Source: Thiodiazotropha sp050291245
GTDB taxonomy: Bacteria; Pseudomonadota; Gammaproteobacteria; Chromatiales; Chromatiaceae
Direction: 5' to 3'
Assembly: GCA_050291245.1 (NCBI GenBank)
Contig: JBNKJP010000002.1
Location: forward strand, 1-64,000
Length of the DNA stretch: 64,000 bases
Positions 8,531 through 16,253 of this stretch are shown piece after piece (position 1 is the stretch's first letter; each line of letters starts with the position of its first letter). The translations under genes and the position numbers were made by a program. The notes beneath the pieces are model-generated. The model was not told where the DNA came from. It searched no databases and saw only the letters and a list, made by a program, of their open reading frames with translations.

Positions 8531-9907
8531 ATGAAAACCTATCTCGACTGGTCCGAGTACGAGGATGCCGGAATGGGCGATGCCTATGCCGACATTCCCA
8601 AAACCGGTGGCGATTTCGCTAAGGCGGTGGCGGTCTGTATCAACAGCCGTCAATGCGAGACAAATACCAAGGGGGTGATGTGCCCCAGTTTCCGTTTGAA
8701 CGAGTCGCCTCATCTTTCCACCGGGGGGCGGGTGCGTCTGCTCAAGGCAGCGCTCAACGGTACCCTGGAACCCAACGGTCTACTTAACCCCGAGTTGGTG
8801 GAGGCAATGGAGCTTTGCGTCAGCTGCAAGGGATGTCAGCGCGAATGTGAAAACAACGTGGACATGGCCCGGATTAAGATCGAGTATCAGGCACAACTCA
8901 ATGAACGCATGGGGTTGTCGTTGCGCGCCCGGCTTTTTTCACAACTCCCAAGCCTGCTGAGTCGTTCTCCCTGGCTTGGCCGCCTGGTCGGATGGCGTAA
9001 CCGCAGTCCCCGGCTGTCCAAACTGGCGGAGCGCTTTCTCGGCATCAGCGCCTCGGTCAGCCTACCGGTGCCGACCCGGGAGCCGGTTTCATTCAGTCGC
9101 CACCCGGACACCCTTGAGCGCTCGGTGCTGCTGTTCGTGGATACCTTTAACCGTCATTACACCCCCGCTGTGCTGCAGGCGGCAATCGATGTGCTGGAGG
9201 CTGCCGGTAACCGGGTAATTCTCAGTACGGACCTGGAAGGCAGGGAGCCTCTCAGCAGTGGCCGTACCTACCTGGCGCAGGGTCGGGTGGAGGCGGCGCG
9301 GCGGGAAGCCCTGCGGGTGGTCGAAGCGCTGCTGCCCCTGGCTCGGGAGGGAGTACCGATCATCGGTCTGGAACCCTCCTGCCTGTTGACCTTGCGGGAT
9401 GAGTACTCGGCCCTGGGATTGGGTGCGGATGCTGTTACCTTGGCCAGCCAGGCGTTGCTGTTCGAGGAATACCTGGCTCGGGAGCTGACCGCCGGGCGCT
9501 TGTCACTGCCCTGGAAGGCCCAAGGGGCAGGGGAGGAGCGCACCCGATTGCTGGTGCATGGCCACTGCCATCAGAAAGCGGTCGGCGCCATGAAGTCGAT
9601 GCGTAAGGTGTTGAAGGTGATCCCAGGGCTCGATTTCAAGATCATCGATGCGTCCTGCTGCGGTATGGCCGGTAGCTTTGGGGTTGAAGCGGAACACATG
9701 CAAATCGGGCGTGACATGGCGGAACAGGCCTTGGTACCGGCACTGCACCAGGAGCCGGATGCCTGGGTGGTGGCGAATGGCTTTTCCTGCCGCCATCAAA
9801 TCGATCTCACCACGGGACGGAAAGGGATGCATCTGGCGGAACTGATCCGAACCCGTCTGGGTGGTGATGTGGAAGTCTCAGGCTTACAAAGCCCGGTGTC
9901 TTCCTAG
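8531..9907 (+). CDS. (Fe-S)-binding oxidoreductase subunit with CCG domain (LldE/GlpC/GlcF-like half)
   Basis: A 458-residue cytoplasmic electron-transfer protein with two ferredoxin-like Fe-S motifs near the N-terminus. One is the CINSRQC...MCPSFR type found in FAD-linked lactate/glycolate dehydrogenases. The other is CVSCKGCQREC. The C-terminal half has two cysteine-rich CCG segments (HGHCHQKAV and DASCCGMAGSFG). In related enzymes this half is fused to, or partnered with, an FAD-binding oxidase that oxidises 2-hydroxy acids or glycerol-3-phosphate. No FAD half is encoded nearby. An in-frame GTG lies 9 bases before the chosen ATG. The partner and substrate are unknown. An orphan of a split enzyme is the most likely reading. 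Confidence 0.7.
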   Translation: MKTYLDWSEYEDAGMGDAYADIPKTGGDFAKAVAVCINSRQCETNTKGVMCPSFRLNESPHLSTGGRVRLLKAALNGTLEPNGLLNPELVEAMELCVSCKGCQRECENNVDMARIKIEYQAQLNERMGLSLRARLFSQLPSLLSRSPWLGRLVGWRNRSPRLSKLAERFLGISASVSLPVPTREPVSFSRHPDTLERSVLLFVDTFNRHYTPAVLQAAIDVLEAAGNRVILSTDLEGREPLSSGRTYLAQGRVEAARREALRVVEALLPLAREGVPIIGLEPSCLLTLRDEYSALGLGADAVTLASQALLFEEYLARELTAGRLSLPWKAQGAGEERTRLLVHGHCHQKAVGAMKSMRKVLKVIPGLDFKIIDASCCGMAGSFGVEAEHMQIGRDMAEQALVPALHQEPDAWVVANGFSCRHQIDLTTGRKGMHLAELIRTRLGGDVEVSGLQSPVSS

Positions 9908-9975
9908 GCGGATCAATTTTCTTAAGTTTACCTGATTATCCACTTTACTCAGCCAGTGGATCAGTCGCCAACAGC

Positions 9976-10276
9976 AGTTTTGAGTGTTGAGTTTTTAGTT
10001 TTAAGTGGATGAGTTCGCTGCGCTCACAGGTTTTTTTATGCCTCCTCTCCCTGGCCCTCTCCCGCGAAGGAGGGTGTCGCAAAAGGCGGAAACAAGGAAT
10101 TGCCTCGGTAAAACATTCGATAACAAGCGCAAAATCGATCGTATCTGCAACCAAAATCCGTGTGAGATGATTCTCGGCATGCTTTTACAACACCCACCGA
10201 AGGGAGAGGGGGAGCCCATGCCCCGTGAGCGCAGCGAACTCATCCACTAAAAACTCAAAACTAAAAACTCAAAACT
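9976..10276. repeat. MITE-like inverted-repeat element, copy A
   Basis: About 300 bp whose ends form long imperfect inverted repeats. The left arm begins AGTTTTGAG, continues through TTTTTAGTTTTAAG and GAGTTCGCTGCGCTCAC, and then a CTCTCCCTGGCCCTCTCCC segment. The right arm is the reverse complement of the same series. No protein is encoded. A second copy with the same architecture lies at 29841-30120. The remaining bases from 9908 to 10400 hold nothing else I can identify. Confidence 0.75.
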
Positions 10277-10400
10277 TTTCTCACCCCCACCACCCTATGG
10301 CGGAGCATAGTAGGTAATCAGGTAAGTTTAAGTGCCATCCGGCCAAGGGTGCCCGGTTTTCCTGTGCCGCCGTGTAAGGTTGAGGCGGGGATTTCGAGGT

Positions 10401-10772
10401 TTAGCGCCCCAGTGCTTCGATGTCCCGCTGCAACAGGGATTCGTCACAGAGGTTGAGTTCCACCAGGCGCCGCAGTCGGGTGATGCTGTCCATATCGATG
10501 GCCTCGCAGCGTAGTCCGACCCGGTCTTCTTCCAGGTGTGCGCAGCTCGCCTGCATGGTGATTAGATTCTCTCCCTGGTCCAGTACCACTTTGAGGGTAA
10601 CCGGGTCTCCTGGGGTGGGTTGCCATTCCGTGGGGATGCGGGCCAGTGCTCCTTTTAGGGAGATGTCGAGCAGGGTGGTGGGGTACTCGCCATGAGGTGT
10701 GCTGATCGTGGCCGGCGCGTCGAAAATGATCCGGTGGAAATGTCGGCGTTCGCTGTTGTCAGTTGAATTCAT
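10401..10772 (-). CDS. PilZ-domain protein, probable c-di-GMP receptor
   Basis: A 123-residue cytoplasmic protein. The N-terminus has RRHFHR (the RxxxR part of the PilZ signature), and about 25 residues later DISLKGA (the DxSxxG part). Both c-di-GMP-contacting motifs are therefore present. The C-terminal 25 residues are helical and may mediate dimerisation. It follows the FHA gene by 9 bp on the same strand, so the two are likely one operon. The position beside fleQ suggests a role in motility or attachment, but the partner is not visible. Confidence 0.8.
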   Translation of the reverse strand: MNSTDNSERRHFHRIIFDAPATISTPHGEYPTTLLDISLKGALARIPTEWQPTPGDPVTLKVVLDQGENLITMQASCAHLEEDRVGLRCEAIDMDSITRLRRLVELNLCDESLLQRDIEALGR

Positions 10773-10781
10773 CGTGTCGCC

Positions 10782-11414
10782 TCAGGCGTGGAATTGCATC
10801 TGTGTGCCGCCAACCTCGATCAGGTCGCCGTCGTTGAGCAGTTGGGCATGCTCGCCCATACGCTGATTGTTGATCACGGGCGGGTGATCCCCCTCGAGAA
10901 AGGAGATGAAGTAACCCTCTTCTCGTCGGGCGATCATGGCACAGTCCCCTCCGGTATGTCCGATGCGGGTCATGTTGCGTTTGAGTGGAATGATTCGGCC
11001 GAAATGCTCGCCATTGACGATCTGCAGTATGCCTTGGCTCGTGGGGTCTTCCTCATCGTCCCCATCCGGACACTCAACCGGCTGGGTTTCAGGAAAGGGC
11101 CCGTCGATGAGATTGCCCAGTTCCATGGCATCTTCTGAAAAGGTCAGGGTATGTTTACCGATCTGGATTACATCGCCGTGATAGAGCGAGGTCTTTTCGG
11201 TCCTTTCGTGATTGACCAGCACCGGAAATTCGTCGTCCTGGGCCTCCAGCAGGTAGCCGTTCTGCTGAGTACTGATGGTGACCTGGTGGGGGGCAATGGC
11301 CAGGCTGTCGATGCTGATGGCGCAGTCGGGGTCGCGGCCGATGCGGGTAATCGCATCTTCCAGGTGGAAAACGTCCATTACGCGGCCTTTAAAGGTCAGT
11401 GTCAGTTTGGGCAT
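10782..11414 (-). CDS. Tandem FHA-domain protein
   Basis: A 210-residue cytoplasmic protein with two FHA-like halves. The first (about 1-95) has TRIGRDPDCAI, the second (about 120-205) has TRIGHTGGDCAM with a later NNQRMGEHAQLLNDGD segment. FHA domains bind phosphothreonine peptides. No Ser/Thr kinase is encoded in this window, so the ligand is unknown. It is divergently transcribed from fleQ across a 276-bp gap and sits immediately upstream of the PilZ gene, suggesting a small phospho-peptide/c-di-GMP signalling pair. Confidence 0.8.
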   Translation of the reverse strand: MPKLTLTFKGRVMDVFHLEDAITRIGRDPDCAISIDSLAIAPHQVTISTQQNGYLLEAQDDEFPVLVNHERTEKTSLYHGDVIQIGKHTLTFSEDAMELGNLIDGPFPETQPVECPDGDDEEDPTSQGILQIVNGEHFGRIIPLKRNMTRIGHTGGDCAMIARREEGYFISFLEGDHPPVINNQRMGEHAQLLNDGDLIEVGGTQMQFHA

Positions 11415-11617
11415 GGATACTACTATTGGGATTTAACCTGCTTAAGTTTTAAGTATATATCGAGAATTATAGAGAAAGCACCCTGCGGATAGGGCATTAG
11501 GAAGCAAACGACTCAATCGGATGTCCAGGGTGCAGGTCGATGGAAAATGATCTAACCTCTTGCAATAACAGAGTCTTAATTGATAATGTTCAATTAGAAT
11601 CTTGATTCGACGATATT

Positions 11618-11646
11618 TTGACATTTCGCGGTATTGCTGCTTAACT
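11618..11646 (+). promoter_or_regulatory. Predicted sigma-70 promoter of fleQ
   Basis: TTGACA at 11618-11623 and TTAACT at 11641-11646 are separated by exactly 17 bp, ending 44 bp before the fleQ ATG. The -35 is perfect and the -10 only partial. FleQ/FlrA is the top of the flagellar hierarchy in related bacteria and is usually transcribed by a vegetative promoter. Confidence 0.5.
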
Positions 11647-11690
11647 TCGCATCAGTCCTGTGGATTTTAACCGCTATAAGGACCTGATTA

Positions 11691-13166
11691 ATGGGGCAAC
11701 TTGATACGAAAGTAGGTCCGGTGTTTCCAAATCTCTGTTTCTATCTATTCGAACAAGACGCTGAGCGTCAGCGCTATCTCCGTCATATCCTGGAATTCGT
11801 CGAAGGCAGTGTCACAATTCTGTCGCAGCCTTCCGAGATTGAACAACTCCCGCCTGCCTCCGATAACAGCTGTCCGGTGATTATTCTGGGAGATGGACTG
11901 GACCGCGAAGAACAGATCCGGTTGATCCAGGACCTGAACGAACAATATCCGAGTCTGCCGGTTTTTCAGCTCTATAACGCCCAGGAGGGCGGACCTGAAA
12001 AGCTGGATGGTTTCGAGAACGTGATCGGCTTTTTCAAGATTCCCACCCAGTATGAGGAGCTCATGGCGCTGGCTCATAAGGCCCAGGTCTACCAGGAGAT
12101 GAAAAAGCCCGATGGGGGGAAGTCCCGTCCGGTGGAGCTGTTCCGCAGCCTTTCAGGCAGCAGCCGAGCCACCCGTCAGGTAAACAAGATGATCGAGCAG
12201 GTGGCCGACTCCGAGGCCACGGTGCTGATCCTGGGGGAATCGGGTACCGGCAAGGAGGTGGTGGCGCGCAAGCTGCACTTCCATTCCGTGCGCCGGGGCA
12301 AACCCTTCGTCCCGGTCAACTGCGGAGCAATCCCCGGCGATCTGCTGGAAAGCGAACTGTTCGGTCATGAGAAGGGTGCCTTCACCGGTGCCATCAGCGC
12401 CCGCCAGGGGCGTTTCGAACTGGCGGAGGGGGGTACCCTGTTCCTCGACGAGATTGGGGACATGAGCATGACCATGCAGGTAAAGCTGCTGCGGGTACTG
12501 CAGGAGCGCACCTTCGAACGGGTCGGCAGCAATCGCACCATTCCCTGTAACGTGAGAATCATAGCGGCGACCCACCGCAACCTGGAAGCCGCCATCAAGA
12601 CCGGGGATTTCCGCGAGGATCTGTTCTACCGGCTCAATGTGTTCCCCATTGAGATGCCGCCCCTGAGGCAACGGGTAGAAGACATCCCGGTGCTGGTGAG
12701 TGATCTGATCCACCGTATCGAGAACGAAAAGCGCGGTTCGGTACGTCTGACCCCCTCGGCGATCGCCGCCCTGAGCCACTATCGCTGGCCGGGTAATGTG
12801 CGCGAACTGGCCAATCTGATCGAACGCCTGGCCATTCTCTATCCCTATGGGGTGGTGGATGTGGCTGATCTGCCGGAGAAGTTCCGGCCCAACGTGGATG
12901 TCCTGGATACCACGCAACTGCCCGAGGTCACCCTGAGCGGGGATGAACCGGGCACCACCCTGAACGCGCCCCGTCTGCCCAATGACGGTATCGACCTCAA
13001 GGCGCATCTCAACAATCTGGAGCTGAGTTTGATCCAGCAGGCCCTGGACGAGGCGGATGGAGTGGTCGCCCATGCGGCGAAACGTCTGCACATGCGGCGT
13101 ACCACCCTGGTGGAGAAGTTACGGAAATATGGCCTCCAGCGTCAAACCGAGTCGCCGGGAATTTGA
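11691..13166 (+). CDS. fleQ: Flagellar master regulator FleQ/FlrA (sigma-54 activator)
   Basis: A 491-residue enhancer-binding protein, the length of Pseudomonas FleQ. It has an N-terminal FleQ-type receiver-like domain (about 10-125), a AAA+ domain with Walker A GESGTGKE (about residue 182) and the sigma-54 contact loop GAFTGA (about 229), and a C-terminal Fis-type helix-turn-helix. AAGGA lies 8 bases before the ATG. In relatives it activates the fleSR, fliE and other class II promoters, and in several species it binds c-di-GMP to switch between flagella and biofilm genes. The order fleQ, fleS, fleR, fliE is the same as in Pseudomonas. Confidence 0.93.
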   Translation: MGQLDTKVGPVFPNLCFYLFEQDAERQRYLRHILEFVEGSVTILSQPSEIEQLPPASDNSCPVIILGDGLDREEQIRLIQDLNEQYPSLPVFQLYNAQEGGPEKLDGFENVIGFFKIPTQYEELMALAHKAQVYQEMKKPDGGKSRPVELFRSLSGSSRATRQVNKMIEQVADSEATVLILGESGTGKEVVARKLHFHSVRRGKPFVPVNCGAIPGDLLESELFGHEKGAFTGAISARQGRFELAEGGTLFLDEIGDMSMTMQVKLLRVLQERTFERVGSNRTIPCNVRIIAATHRNLEAAIKTGDFREDLFYRLNVFPIEMPPLRQRVEDIPVLVSDLIHRIENEKRGSVRLTPSAIAALSHYRWPGNVRELANLIERLAILYPYGVVDVADLPEKFRPNVDVLDTTQLPEVTLSGDEPGTTLNAPRLPNDGIDLKAHLNNLELSLIQQALDEADGVVAHAAKRLHMRRTTLVEKLRKYGLQRQTESPGI

Positions 13167-13218
13167 CGGATTCCTTGGTTATAAATCATAACAGATTGAA
13201 ATTAAACGAAAAATAAAA

Positions 13219-13235
13219 TAGGCACGCAAATTGCT
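13219..13235 (+). promoter_or_regulatory. Sigma-54 promoter of fleSR
   Basis: TAGGCACGCAAATTGCT matches the -24/-12 consensus (TGGCAC-N5-TTGCW), with GG (13221-13222) and GC (13233-13234) exactly 10 bases apart. It ends about 45 bp before the fleS start, in the gap after fleQ, where FleQ would act. Confidence 0.75.
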
Positions 13236-13280
13236 TTGTTGTCAGTGTGAAAGATTGACTGACCACAGAGGTTACAAACC

Positions 13281-14504
13281 GTGTCACCAAAACCATCCAT
13301 TGCCGACCGACAACATGCCTTGGAGGCGGCGTTCAATCTTTTCAACCAATTATCCGAAGAGCTGACCGGTTCCTACCAGCAGCTGCAATCCCAGGTATTG
13401 GAACTCAGCCAGGAACTCGCCGCCGCCCGCAGTGAACGGATGGTCCAACTCGCCGAGAAGGAACGTCTGGCCGATCGGCTCGAAAAACTGCTCGATACCC
13501 TGCCTGCGGCGGTGATCGTACTGGATGGCGAGGCGCGGATCCGGGAGTACAATCCAGCCGCCGTGCAACTGCTCGGAGATCTCGCGCCACTACAACCCTG
13601 GCCGGAAATCGTAGCCCGGCGTTCGCTCAACGGTGCTTTGAAAGGCAATGAACTCAAACTCAGTAACGGCCATGTCCTGACCCTCTCCAGCAGTCCCCTG
13701 GAACAGGCACCGGGACACATCCTGGTGCTGGTGGATGTCACCGAGACCCGCAAACTCCAGGAGCGGCTGAATCGTCGTGAGCGCCTGACCGCCATGGGCG
13801 AGATGTCCGCCCAGTTGGCGCATCAGATGCGCACCCCTCTGAGTACCGCGCTGCTGTATGCCTCGCACCTGGTAAATGACGGAATCGATACTCAGCGGCG
13901 TCAACAGTTCGCCGCGAAACTGCGCGACCGGCTGCAACACATGGAGCGTCAAATTCACGACATTCTCATGTTCGCCCGGGGCGCGGATGCGGGGGACACG
14001 CGCCTGGATCTCAGCGGCCTGCTGGAACGCTTCGCCGCTTCCACTGAGCAGCAGTGGCAAACCTCCGGTGGTCAGCTGTCGATCGACGATCAAAGTGCCG
14101 GACAGGCCTCGATGATCGGTCGTGAGGACGCGATCCTGGGTTTGCTGGGCAATCTTCTGGAAAACGCAATTCAACAGGGCGCCGGCCGGGTCCACATCAC
14201 CCTGAGCGCCGACGACGAGATCGCCCTCGATGTGGCGGATGACGGTCAAGGCATCCCCGATGAACTGATGCAGCGGATCTTCGATCCCTTCTTCACTACC
14301 CGCAGCGGTGGCACCGGTCTGGGTCTGGCGGTGGTGCAGAACCTGGTACTGAATCACGGCGGCGAAATTCTCGCCGGCGCTTCAAATTGGGGAGGCGCTC
14401 TGTTCCAGATGCGCTTTCCCCTGGCGGTTGCGGTGGAGGGCGCCTCTCGGGTGCGGCCTCAAGTCACCCGCCAAAACACGGCATATCTGAGGAGTCTGTC
14501 ATGA
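13281..14504 (+). CDS. fleS: Flagellar sensor histidine kinase FleS/FlrB
   Basis: A 407-residue soluble histidine kinase without transmembrane helices. It has an N-terminal coiled segment, a PAS domain (about 70-150), a HisKA phospho-acceptor with His181 in QLAHQMRTPLS, and a HATPase domain with NLLENAIQQG, DDGQGIPDE and GGTGLGLAVV. The GTG start has AGAGG 8 bases upstream. In relatives it phosphorylates FleR/FlrC to turn on class III flagellar genes. The stop overlaps the next start (ATGA), so kinase and regulator are translationally coupled. Confidence 0.9.
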   Translation: MSPKPSIADRQHALEAAFNLFNQLSEELTGSYQQLQSQVLELSQELAAARSERMVQLAEKERLADRLEKLLDTLPAAVIVLDGEARIREYNPAAVQLLGDLAPLQPWPEIVARRSLNGALKGNELKLSNGHVLTLSSSPLEQAPGHILVLVDVTETRKLQERLNRRERLTAMGEMSAQLAHQMRTPLSTALLYASHLVNDGIDTQRRQQFAAKLRDRLQHMERQIHDILMFARGADAGDTRLDLSGLLERFAASTEQQWQTSGGQLSIDDQSAGQASMIGREDAILGLLGNLLENAIQQGAGRVHITLSADDEIALDVADDGQGIPDELMQRIFDPFFTTRSGGTGLGLAVVQNLVLNHGGEILAGASNWGGALFQMRFPLAVAVEGASRVRPQVTRQNTAYLRSLS

Positions 14505-15841
14505 GTCATGCAACGGTGCTGATAGTGGAAGACGATCCGGCCCTGCGTGAGGCACTGAGCGATACCCTGGAGCTGTCCGGGTACCCGGTGCGCACCGCGG
14601 AGGATGGTCGAAATGCCCTCCAGGTCATGCAGCAGGAACCGATTGGCATGGTGGTCAGTGACGTACAGATGCAGCCCATGGATGGCCATGAACTTTTGCG
14701 CGAAATTCATAAAAGCCTGCCCGGTACGCCGGTGTTGTTGATGACCGCCTACGGATCGATCGAAAAGGCGGTGATGGCAATGCACGATGGGGCCGTGGAC
14801 TATCTGGTCAAGCCCTTCGAGGCGGAGGTGCTGGTGAGCAAGGTCGCAGAGCATCTGCCCAGCCCGGCGGATACAAACCCGGAAGGCCCGGTGGCCGAGG
14901 ACCTGCGCAGCCGCGAGGTGCTGGAACTGGCCCGGCGGGTGGCGCAGAGCGAGGCCACGGTACTGCTCAACGGCGAGAGCGGCACCGGCAAAGAGGTCTA
15001 TGCCCGCTATATCCACCAGCAGTCACCCAGACGGGATGGCCCCTTCGTGGCGATCAACTGCGCGGCGATTCCCGAGAACATGCTCGAAGCGGTGCTGTTT
15101 GGTTACGAGAAGGGCGCTTTCACCGGCGCCTACCAGTCCACCGCGGGTAAGTTCGAACAGGCTCAGGGCGGCACCCTGCTGCTCGACGAGATCTCCGAGA
15201 TGAGCCTGGCGCTGCAGGCCAAGCTGCTGCGTGTATTGCAGGAGCGGGAGCTGGAGCGTCTGGGCGGCCGGCGCATGATCGACCTGGACGTGAGGGTGCT
15301 GGCCACCACCAACCGCAGGCTGCGTGAAGAGGTTTCCGCGGGTCGCTTTCGGGAAGACCTCTATTACCGCCTGAATGTATTTCCGATCCGCCTGCCCCCC
15401 CTGCGGGAACGTCCCCGGGACATCCTGCCGCTGGCCCACTACCTGCTGGCCAAGAGCCTGCGTCCGGGACAGAAACTGCCGAATATCAGTGAGGCAGCGC
15501 AACAGCAATTGCTGAGTCATCCCTGGCCGGGCAACGTGCGGGAACTCGACAATCTCATGCAGCGGGCATTGATTCTCAATACTGGCGGAACCCTGGAATC
15601 CGCCGATCTCGCCTTTGAGGCTCAGGTGGACGAACTCCAGACTGAAACTCAACCCTCCCAACCCGGCAAGGGCCGGCTGCCCGAGGATCTGCGCTCGGTG
15701 GAGGAACAGATGATTCTCGATGCCCTGGAGGACGGTCGCGTCAGCCGCAAACATGTGGCCAGCCGGCTGGGGATCAGTGAGCGTACCTTACGCTACAAGA
15801 TCGCGCGGATGCGCGAGGCCGGTGTGGCCGTTCCTGGCTGA
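14501..15841 (+). CDS. fleR: Flagellar response regulator FleR/FlrC (sigma-54 activator)
   Basis: A 446-residue NtrC-type regulator. It has a receiver domain with phospho-acceptor Asp54 (MVVSDVQM), a AAA+ domain with GESGTGKE (about 158) and GAFTGA (about 205), and a Fis-type HTH at the end (SRLGISERTLRYKI). The reading frame is open for 38 codons further upstream, but the ATG at 14501 has GAGGAG at ideal distance and overlaps the fleS stop, so it is chosen. It activates basal-body and hook operons in relatives. Confidence 0.92.
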   Translation: MSHATVLIVEDDPALREALSDTLELSGYPVRTAEDGRNALQVMQQEPIGMVVSDVQMQPMDGHELLREIHKSLPGTPVLLMTAYGSIEKAVMAMHDGAVDYLVKPFEAEVLVSKVAEHLPSPADTNPEGPVAEDLRSREVLELARRVAQSEATVLLNGESGTGKEVYARYIHQQSPRRDGPFVAINCAAIPENMLEAVLFGYEKGAFTGAYQSTAGKFEQAQGGTLLLDEISEMSLALQAKLLRVLQERELERLGGRRMIDLDVRVLATTNRRLREEVSAGRFREDLYYRLNVFPIRLPPLRERPRDILPLAHYLLAKSLRPGQKLPNISEAAQQQLLSHPWPGNVRELDNLMQRALILNTGGTLESADLAFEAQVDELQTETQPSQPGKGRLPEDLRSVEEQMILDALEDGRVSRKHVASRLGISERTLRYKIARMREAGVAVPG

Positions 15842-15859
15842 GTGGCCGTAGGACTGAAC

Positions 15860-15875
15860 TGGTGCGGAATCTGCA
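15860..15875 (+). promoter_or_regulatory. Candidate sigma-54 promoter of fliE
   Basis: TGGTGCGGAATCTGCA keeps GG and GC 10 bases apart and agrees with the consensus at TGG, C, G and TGCA. It lies 37 bp before fliE, the only gap in the cluster after fleR, and fits the known FleR/FlrC-dependent fliE promoters. It is weaker than the fleSR site. Confidence 0.5.
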
Positions 15876-15911
15876 TCCTTTGGATATCGATGGTTGAAGA
15901 CGGAGTGAACG

Positions 15912-16232
15912 ATGAACAACAGCATGAATATCGACCAGGTGTTGGCGCAGATGCGGGTGATGTCCGCCCAGGCCGGCAATCGTTCGAGCGAATCCCCCAA
16001 GACGGCGGGCGCCGATTTTTCCGATCTGCTCAAACAATCCATCGATCAGGTGAACTCGATACAGCAGGAGACCGATGCCCTGCGCAACGCCTTCGAATCC
16101 GGGGAGGGCAATGTGGACCTGGCCCAGGTGATGATTGCGGCACAGAAGTCGAGCCTCTCCTTCGAGGCTATGGTGCAGGTGCGCAACAAGCTTGTCGAAG
16201 CCTATAAAGACGTTATGAGTATGTCGATGTAA
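15912..16232 (+). CDS. fliE: Flagellar hook-basal body protein FliE
   Basis: A 106-residue export-apparatus/rod junction protein, near the usual 100-110. The C-terminal half (VDLAQVMIAAQKSSLSFEA, then VRNKLVEAYKDVM) is the conserved FliE helix that links the MS ring to the rod. A GGAG box precedes the ATG. First gene of the fliEFGHIJ run. Confidence 0.93.
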   Translation: MNNSMNIDQVLAQMRVMSAQAGNRSSESPKTAGADFSDLLKQSIDQVNSIQQETDALRNAFESGEGNVDLAQVMIAAQKSSLSFEAMVQVRNKLVEAYKDVMSMSM

Positions 16233-16253
16233 CTTACTGGATAATATAGAAAA

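Noticed and set aside
9976..10276. Possible pair of small divergent genes inside the repeat element
   Set aside because: The ORFs are mirror readings of the inverted repeat arms and have no ribosome sites.
12153..13091. A 312-codon minus-strand ORF opposite fleQ
   Set aside because: Antisense shadow of fleQ, no ribosome site or motif.
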